DNA from: Atherix ibis
Lineage: Eukaryota > Arthropoda > Insecta > Diptera > Athericidae
Assembly: GCA_958298945.1 (NCBI GenBank)
Contig: OY282610.1
Span: 27,478,167 to 27,542,166, forward strand
Direction: 5' to 3'
Length of the DNA: 64,000 nucleotides
Part shown: piece after piece, positions 57,318 through 64,000 of the stretch
Position numbering within the stretch: the stretch's first letter is position 1
How the letters are laid out: every line of letters starts with the position of its first letter
Notes under the pieces: generated by a model
Database searches by the model: none
Told to the model about the DNA's origin: nothing
Seen by the model: only the letters and a program-made list of their open reading frames with translations
Position numbers and translations under genes: made by a program

Positions 57318-58579
57318 TGTAATTTTATCAAATTGATTAATTAGCAAATAATATGCGAAAATCTCATTTAAATTAGTTGAAAAAATTAGCATTTAAATGT
57401 CGTGCGACTTGAAAAAATGTTCCACATATTTTAAAAATAAATTCTATAATAACGTGGTGCAGAAAAAATCAGCTAAATTGACCATTTCTAATTAGCATAT
57501 ATTTAATAATAAGGAAAATTAGCAATGCTTTCTTAATAATACAATAAGAAAATATAAAAACTATAATAATAACAGGATTATAAATGACAGAAAATATTAA
57601 GTATGTTAATAAATAGTTTTAGAGAAAAATCATTTTCCCATAAAATCAACTTTGTCCCAATAATTATGACTAATTATCAATAAAATACTTCACATTATTT
57701 AATCAAATGTGACTGCAAATGATAGCCAATTTAGACTTACGCTCATCTATAATTGCGAGTTTAATAAACGAAATCAAATAATTATGTGTGAATTGATCGT
57801 GTTCAAAAAAAATTAATCTTAATCACAACTTGAACGAATTGCTTAACAGCTATAAGAAAATCAACAAATAAATAAAAAAAATACTTCATTCTTCATTTTT
57901 AATCTTAATATAATTCTGGGTGGTGGTTGGCGAATTCTTAAGTTTTTATGTTATCATAAATTATTTCCAATTCACTGATTATAAGCTGAAATTCGACAGG
58001 TATTTTTTCATGTAATTCAATCCAAATTCTAGCTAATCTTCGATTAAATTTGATCATTTAGAATTGGCTTTTATACATATAGTAGTAAATATCAGCTATT
58101 TACATTAGTTTATTTAGATTTATTCAAAGTTTGTTTTTTGTCTTTGGACGAAAACCTCGATACGATTTACTTCCAAAGTGGAAAAATTCCAATCAATCTG
58201 ATCAAATCGAATAACACATGATTGATTATTAATTTGGCAAAATGATATTGGACTATTTCGAAAATGGACATGTGAATTCAGTTAATAGAGGTGAATAAGA
58301 TTTATTCAGTTGGCAAACGTTTATCGTAAATTTACGATCACAAATGATCGCATAAAAAATAGGCTAAAAGCAACAACAACAACAAAAATATAATAAAATA
58401 ACAAAAAAAAAATAACCGGAAAAAGATATGAAATAAAACTGAACAAATTATCTGACTATTGATGATGGAATTTTTGATCGTTTAGTCAATGAATTTCTAG
58501 AAATATGGCATGTGTAATCGGATCCTCGAACTTAATACAATATAACGATCCGCGGACAATTTATCTTGGACCTTGACGA
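57318..58579. other. AT-rich intergenic DNA
   Basis: No gene or repeat was recognised. Confidence 0.5.
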
Positions 58580-59560
58580 TCGATGATCATACCTATATCT
58601 AAAGCAGTTTCAGGAAACGGTTTAAATGCTTCTCTCTCTCTCTGTCTCTCTCTCTATCTCTCTACCTTTTCAATGTGTTCACATTTAAAACACGCTTGCA
58701 TATCAGACACAAGATATCGAAATTATGCTGGAAGATTGGAGGAGAGATTTCAAGTAGCTATGGATTATTTTTTTAATCACTTCATAATGCCAAAAACTAG
58801 AATGTATCTTTCTGTTGTCTTCTTACGTTCACTTATTCGAGACTTTGTATCTGCTTACACCAAAGTCATCTTTACCTGCCAGTTAACCAATATAGATAAT
58901 CAACATAGAATAAGTATCTCTACCTGACTCACGTTTTTGGTGTTCTGTAGCAATACGAGGTATACCAAACTGACTGATTAACTGACTGGCTAAGTGGTGA
59001 TTTTGGTAGCTACCATCAGCCTATACGCCTATACGACGGAATCTGATGGTGGTTATACCATATGACTATCAGACATCGGGCTACCGACGAAGAGTTGCTG
59101 ACAGATTGACTTTCTGTCTCCTTGATTGCCTAGCTGTCGGGCTACCTGATTACCTGCCAGCCTGTCTGCTCCCTTGTAGGCTTGTCCGATACATTTATAA
59201 CATCTTAAAAATGATCTTTTTAGTAACTATAAGAACTAAATCCCATGGCCGACCACCATATGTTTCTTGTAATACAACCGCTTAATTTTGATGAGGATTC
59301 TACTGCCTAAAGAATTCAAAAAGTCAAGCTCTAATGTCATAAATGTATACGCACGTTGTTCATATGTGCTCGTGGGGTATGGTTTCCTATTTACGGATAC
59401 AAAGAGACAATCCAAACTAAACCCAAATACTATCCACTCACGCATGCATGCATACAAACGTCTATCTGATAGAAAGGCAACAGGTAGTGAAATTCCATAC
59501 CTGTATCTGAGCTGGTAAATTTTTCATCAATTATTCACTCTCGACTTAAATAGTATAGAA
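58580..59560. repeat. simple-sequence-derived, less AT-rich stretch
   Basis: A (TC)n tract at about 58630-58667 and degenerate (CTGA)n/(CTGC)n sequence at about 58958-59190 (for example ACTGACTGATTAACTGACTG). The open frames here (58583-58927, 59046-59285) show no motif. Confidence 0.6.
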
Positions 59561-59917
59561 AGATACCTTCCCATTTCATGTACGAGTATCAGCGTTATAT
59601 AGTGGCTGACTGAGCGTACGGACAGAATTGTAATTGCCCCCCCAAAAATATTGAGACACAAAAGAACTCACCTCTTGTCGTTCTCGTGTGAAATTTTTAT
59701 TCCTTTCAATGAATGCTCTTTCAGAACTCCATAAAATGGTTGGTTTTTTTTTCTCTTTAATATCAATTTCTTTTTTTTGTTCATTTTCTATCAACACCGT
59801 CAATCCGTGCACATATCCATGTATGAGTGTAAATATTTTAAATACTATCAATGTATTACGATTTTTTAATATTTAAGTCACAAAATACCCTTTTTTTAAA
59901 TATAAAATCATCCAAAA
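59561..59917. other. intergenic, no feature recognised
   Basis: Open frames of up to 91 codons on the minus strand show no motif. Confidence 0.4.
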
Positions 59918-59978
59918 AAAAATAACCTAAAAAATTTTTTAGGTTATTTTTTAAAAAAATAACCTAAAAATTTGTTGC
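59918..59978. repeat. repeated palindrome AATAACCTAAAAAA
   Basis: AATAACCTAAAAAATTTTTT AGGTTATT is followed at once by another AATAACCTAAAAA, giving alternative hairpins. Confidence 0.88.
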
Positions 59979-60770
59979 AATATAAAATTTTATACCAACA
60001 CCCATAAAATTAATAACAAAAAAAAAAAACAATAATAGAATTAATGCCAATTGAATATTTTCTCTTCATAAAAATCTTTGTTATTTGAATTTAGGTTAGT
60101 AATATTCAATTAGCAAAGAGGCTATCTATCACCTTAAATAGTGAAGAGAAAAAAACGATCGCCGTCAAGATTAAAATCTGTACAAGTGCTTGTTCGTAGC
60201 TGTACGCCTGGTATTTGAGGTTAGCTGGAGAACATGATGATGGCATTCCCATATAATAAGCATGCATTATTGCTTGCTCTAAGTGAGATGGAATAAATTC
60301 CTCTAAGCTGGTTCAATGTTCATACAATACACATGCAAGCACGTTTTATATACGATCCCAAAATATCGTTCTTTTGGCGAGATCAACAGCATAGACACGA
60401 ATGTGTGTGTAAAGTATACGAGAGAATATTTTTGATTTTTATGGCAGGTGTGGTACGTTAATAACGTTTACCTGTATTTGATTATATTTAAGGCCATGAG
60501 ATTGAAAATTTTTTAAAAACTAAAATGCCACTTAAGATCAAATGAGACAAGAGATTTTTTTTCTAAATTTAGCAGTTATATCGAAACGAGAAATATTCAA
60601 AAGGATAAATTTATGCAAATGATCCCTCCATTCTCAGGGATATGTACATATCTACATATATAGATAGGTTACTCAAGTCCCCACTGCTACTATAGTCGTC
60701 ATCAAGATCATTGTAGGTCTGTGCACAAATTTGCAGAACACACTTACTCGATTCGTTCCGATGCAATTGG
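59979..60770. other. intergenic, no feature recognised
   Basis: Less AT-rich between 60120 and 60420 but without a convincing ORF. Confidence 0.4.
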
Positions 60771-61229
60771 AATAAAGAAAATTATGATCAATTTTAGCAA
60801 ATTCCATGAAGGATTTTTTTTTTTTTAATTTTTAACTAATAATTTTTAGTATTTTTTTTTTATTCGATTTTTAGATAAGACGAAAATTTTAAATCCATAC
60901 GCTATCAACCTATCACCCCCTCCAATCCAAGAGTCGAATAGGTCTGAACGAAGGCCTATTGTTAAGAACTAACACTTGATAGGTCTTAACTGTTTAGGAA
61001 TAAAGAAAATTATGATCAATTTTAGCAAATTCCATGAAGGAATTTTTTTTTTTAAATTTTTAACTAATTATTTTTAGTATTTTTTTTTTATTCGATTTTT
61101 AGATAAGACGAAAATTTTGAATCCATACGCCATCAACCAATCACCCCCTCCAATCCAAGAGTCGAATAGGTCTGAACGAAGACCTATTATTAAGAACTAA
61201 CACTTGATACTCATAGGTCTTAACTGTTT
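60771..61229. repeat. 228-bp tandem duplication
   Basis: AATAAAGAAAATTATGATCA starts at 60771 and 60999. The copies share CGATTTTTAGATAAGACGAA and CACCCCCTCCAATCCAAGAG TCGAATAGG and differ by a few substitutions and T-run lengths. Confidence 0.92.
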
Positions 61230-61262
61230 AGTTAAGACCTATCAAGAGTTAGTTCTTAATAA
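61187..61262. repeat. inverted repeat at the end of the duplication
   Basis: ATTAAGAACTAACACTTGAT, then AGGTCTTAAC, pairs with GTTAAGACCTATCAAGAGTT AGTTCTTAAT. The arms are about 30 bp. Confidence 0.88.
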
Positions 61263-61717
61263 AATATATTGTTTTAGTTAAGACCCCTTTCGATAAGTAT
61301 ATGGGCATCGTTTAAAACTAGCATTAACCATTTTTAACGATAAACGCCAATATTATTAAATCGAACGTTTTAATGGGAGGAAAAATTTTTAAAGCAGTTT
61401 TTTTTCATAATTTTTTTTTTTTTTTTGGAACATTTATTTAGCATAAAATAGAAAATTTATGTTTATTTATATATTTAAAAAAAAAATAGCAATTTTTATT
61501 ATCCACATCGTCCTTTTTTTAGCATATATTGGTTTTGGGGAAAAAGAAATCCATTATTTCAAGACTCTATTTAAGACATGGTTCGGATTGTCCGTTTTTG
61601 GGTCAAATGGTCACCGATTTATTTAATAATTTTGTTATAATTTTAAAGGTATCTTTATAATGTCTGTCTTAGTAAAGATCTGGTCCTTATATATATATAT
61701 ATATACCATATGGTAAT
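61263..61717. other. AT-rich intergenic DNA with a TA microsatellite
   Basis: (TA)n at about 61689-61706. No gene was recognised. Confidence 0.5.
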
Positions 61718-61820
61718 ATAAATGAATTTGTCGAATTATTTATTATCTTTTATGCTGAGATACAAGAAAAATTGTATCTTAGCATAAAAGTGAATAAATA
61801 ACTCGACAAATTCATTTATA
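61718..61820. repeat. near-perfect hairpin, arms of about 45 bp
   Basis: TAAATGAATTTGTCGAATTA TTTATT, then CTTTTATGCTGAGATACA, pairs with TGTATCTTAGCATAAAAG and AATAAATAACTCGACAAATT CATTTA. The loop is about 8 bases and there are only a few mismatches. Confidence 0.92.
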
Positions 61821-62020
61821 ATTTCCATATATTTTAACTTCATTTAAGAAAACAAAATAATTTCAATCTATGCATACGTGATTGAAATATGCTAATGCAT
61901 TACAGTATTTATATACTGTAGGCACGAACACATTGCTGATATGTGTTATTTGTCGGGGGAGAAAAAGTACTGAAATATGTTCTCATCTACGTGTATCTAC
62001 AATATATGTTATATGAAGAG

Positions 62021-63515
62021 TTATCCAATTTTAGATTCTAAAAGTAAAATTCTATCAAATATAATATAAATTTATATTTTGATAAGATTTCAATTTTATT
62101 TTATTTTTTAAATACTGCCATTATATACTAGCTATAGTATTATTCAAATAGGATCTATGAGATTTTTTGCAGGACTCGATCCTTTTGAGGTAAATTTTGA
62201 TAATTTATTCGCACATTTCACGCTGTAATTCGGTCATTATTTGACAAATGTTTCAATTTAAAATACTCGAAACTTAAATAATAGTTCTTGGAACTAAATA
62301 AGATATTTTGTCTTATAAAAAAAATTCCAGCACGATCTTATGCCCAATACTTCAAGATAAAATATTATCCAATACGTAGTTTGAAAAGTAAATTTAAATA
62401 AAACACACTTTAAATTTATATATTGATACAATTTTTATTTTATTTTATTTTTTAAATACTGCCATTATATATTAGCTATAGTATTATTCAAATGGGATCT
62501 ATGAGATTTTTTGCAGGACTCGATCCTTTTGAGGTAAATTTTAATAATTTATTCGCATATTTCATGCTGTAATTCGGTCATTATTTGACAAATGTTTTAA
62601 TTTTAAATACTCTAAACTTAAATAATAGTTCTTAGGAACTAAATAAGATATTTTGTCTTATAAAAAAAATTCCAGCACGATCTTATGCCCAAAACTTCAA
62701 GTTAAAATATTATCCAATACGTAGTTTGAAAAGTAAACCTAAATAAAATATACTTTAAATTTATATATTGATAGAATTGTTAAATTATTTTATTTTTTAA
62801 ATACTGCAATTTTATATTAATTATAAATAGTATTATTTAAATCAGATCTATGAAAGTTTTTGCAGGCATCGATCGATCCTTTTGATATAGTTTCTAATCA
62901 ATTTGATTACATTTATTTTTGGATGTTGATTTTTAATTATTCTCATATTAAAATATTGTCTATGAAAATATTATATAATTTTTTATTGTAAAAAAATAAA
63001 ATCCCAAAGCCTGAAATCGACCATCACCAAATCTCGAAATTATGCATCCTGGGAACATTTTATGCAACAATGCAACATTATTTGTCATATTGTATAGGTT
63101 GCGGTACTATTTTAATAAAACCATATATGGCATCGATTGAAATCAATAAAAATATAAGTTGAAAATCTAAGAAGTATATTGTAGGTCAATAATACCTTAA
63201 GACAAAAATTGACACCAACCAGTAACTTTTCATAGATATAATAGCTTCTTCAAAATTACTTATAAATAGTTTTAAAGACTCAAATATGGTAATTTTACTT
63301 ATGAAGCGAAAAATGAGCATCATTACGGAAGAAAATTTTCTTCGAAAACAACGAAAAACATATATAAAAAGTTTTTGTCTGATAGTAAAAATATCTATAT
63401 TATAAAATGGCAATCACTATGCTAAATAAATATATTATTTTTAATAATAAACAAATTAATAAAATGTTAAATAATATAGCTGCACTTTCCAAACTATAAA
63501 ACGGATTGTCTATTA
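62021..63515 (+). mobile_element. family X copy 8 with a tandemly triplicated 5' part
   Basis: Left terminus-like TTATCCAAT is at 62021, 62365 and 62710, so a 344-bp 5' unit is repeated about 2.7 times, each with ACTGCCATTATATA-TAGCTATAG and GCAGGACTCGATCCTTTTGA GG. The 3' part occurs once (TCACCAAATCTCGAAATTAT GCATCCTGGGAA) and ends TTTCCAAACTATAAAACGGA TTG near 63515. Confidence 0.82.
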
Positions 63516-64000
63516 TATACACGTACATATATCTGAAAACGATATTATTAAAATCTAGAAAGCTAGAATTTTGAATTGCTATTATTTAGTATTCTATAAA
63601 AAGAAAATATTATCTATTATAGGAGAAATTATAAACCTTATAAACAAAAGTAAATGTGTTATTAACATAAATAAGAAATGTATTTCTAAGAGATGAAAAA
63701 ACTTTTATAAGCAAAGTTTTCGAAAATTATTGAAAAAATTTTTGAATAAAAATTTAAAAAGTAATTATTATAAAAAAAAAAAAAAAAATTACTTTTTTAT
63801 CATTTGTTTTTTTTGATAGAAAAAGTTGAAAGAAAACATTTAAGAAATAATTAAATTTTCTCATTAACTTAAACATTGACGAACGGACATGTGTCTCTGA
63901 TTACGTGTTATCTAAATTATAAATTAAGTCTTTTTATGAATGTGTTACCGAAAATTCTCTTATCACATATCATTTTATGGAGAATTCTCCTCTTCAAATT
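63516..64000. other. AT-rich intergenic DNA
   Basis: No feature was recognised. Confidence 0.5.

Noticed and set aside
1..64000. tRNA, rRNA, snRNA and CRISPR arrays
   Set aside because: No cloverleaf with intact A and B boxes, no rRNA core sequence and no spacer-repeat structure was recognised by eye; the tandem repeats here lack unique equal-length spacers.

Overview
This is an AT-rich insect nuclear window with one confidently identifiable host gene, the 5' part of an innexin (gap-junction protein) on the minus strand. It is spread over three short exons (ATG exon 7991-8130, then 3919-4015 and 3651-3831). Exon phases fit exactly, and the joined 139 codons carry the innexin signature YYQWV. 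Later exons are not seen and probably lie beyond base 1. The family is restricted to invertebrates, and the wording of the N-terminus is closest to insect Inx7. Mariner, Jockey-, CR1- and R1-clade relics also fit an insect; the species is not determined.

1-14 kb: innexin exons with very repeat-rich introns and upstream region. There are diverged repeats at 240-1500, a Jockey relic at 2091-3500, a LINE RNase H relic near 4600-5010, a 250-bp satellite in intron 1 (6110-7960) and a related 131-bp satellite upstream (10480-11480). The two satellites hold 14 perfect CACGTG sites. 14-28 kb: a Jockey relic, a 584-bp tandem duplication, a mariner nested in a non-autonomous element (called family X here), C-rich tandem repeats, a mariner derivative with long inverted ends, and an R1-clade retrotransposon inserted in a Tc1/mariner-type transposase relic with a 14-bp target duplication.

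28-44 kb: two GC-richer islands (28720-29142 and 31980-32480, minus strand) that may be host exons; three arrays of a 16-18 bp minisatellite, the first inside a family X element; two related long hairpin elements (36401-36582, 38972-39178) with shared flanks but different self-complementary stems; a mariner copy that has lost its third catalytic Asp; and a 186-bp satellite whose unit contains a piece of transposase. 44-54.5 kb: a dense TE cluster with a mariner inside a Jockey relic, the least damaged TE gene of the window (R1-clade RT, 49038-50413) inside an older LINE relic, an internally deleted Tc1/mariner-type element, a CR1-like relic and another mariner. 54.5-64 kb: mostly AT-rich intergenic sequence with two more family X copies, tandem duplications and near-perfect hairpins.

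The TEs form no joint pathway. They record successive nested insertions, and shared inactivating mutations suggest that some mariner copies were moved in trans. No rRNA, tRNA or CRISPR was recognised by eye. All homology statements come from motif recognition without database searches.
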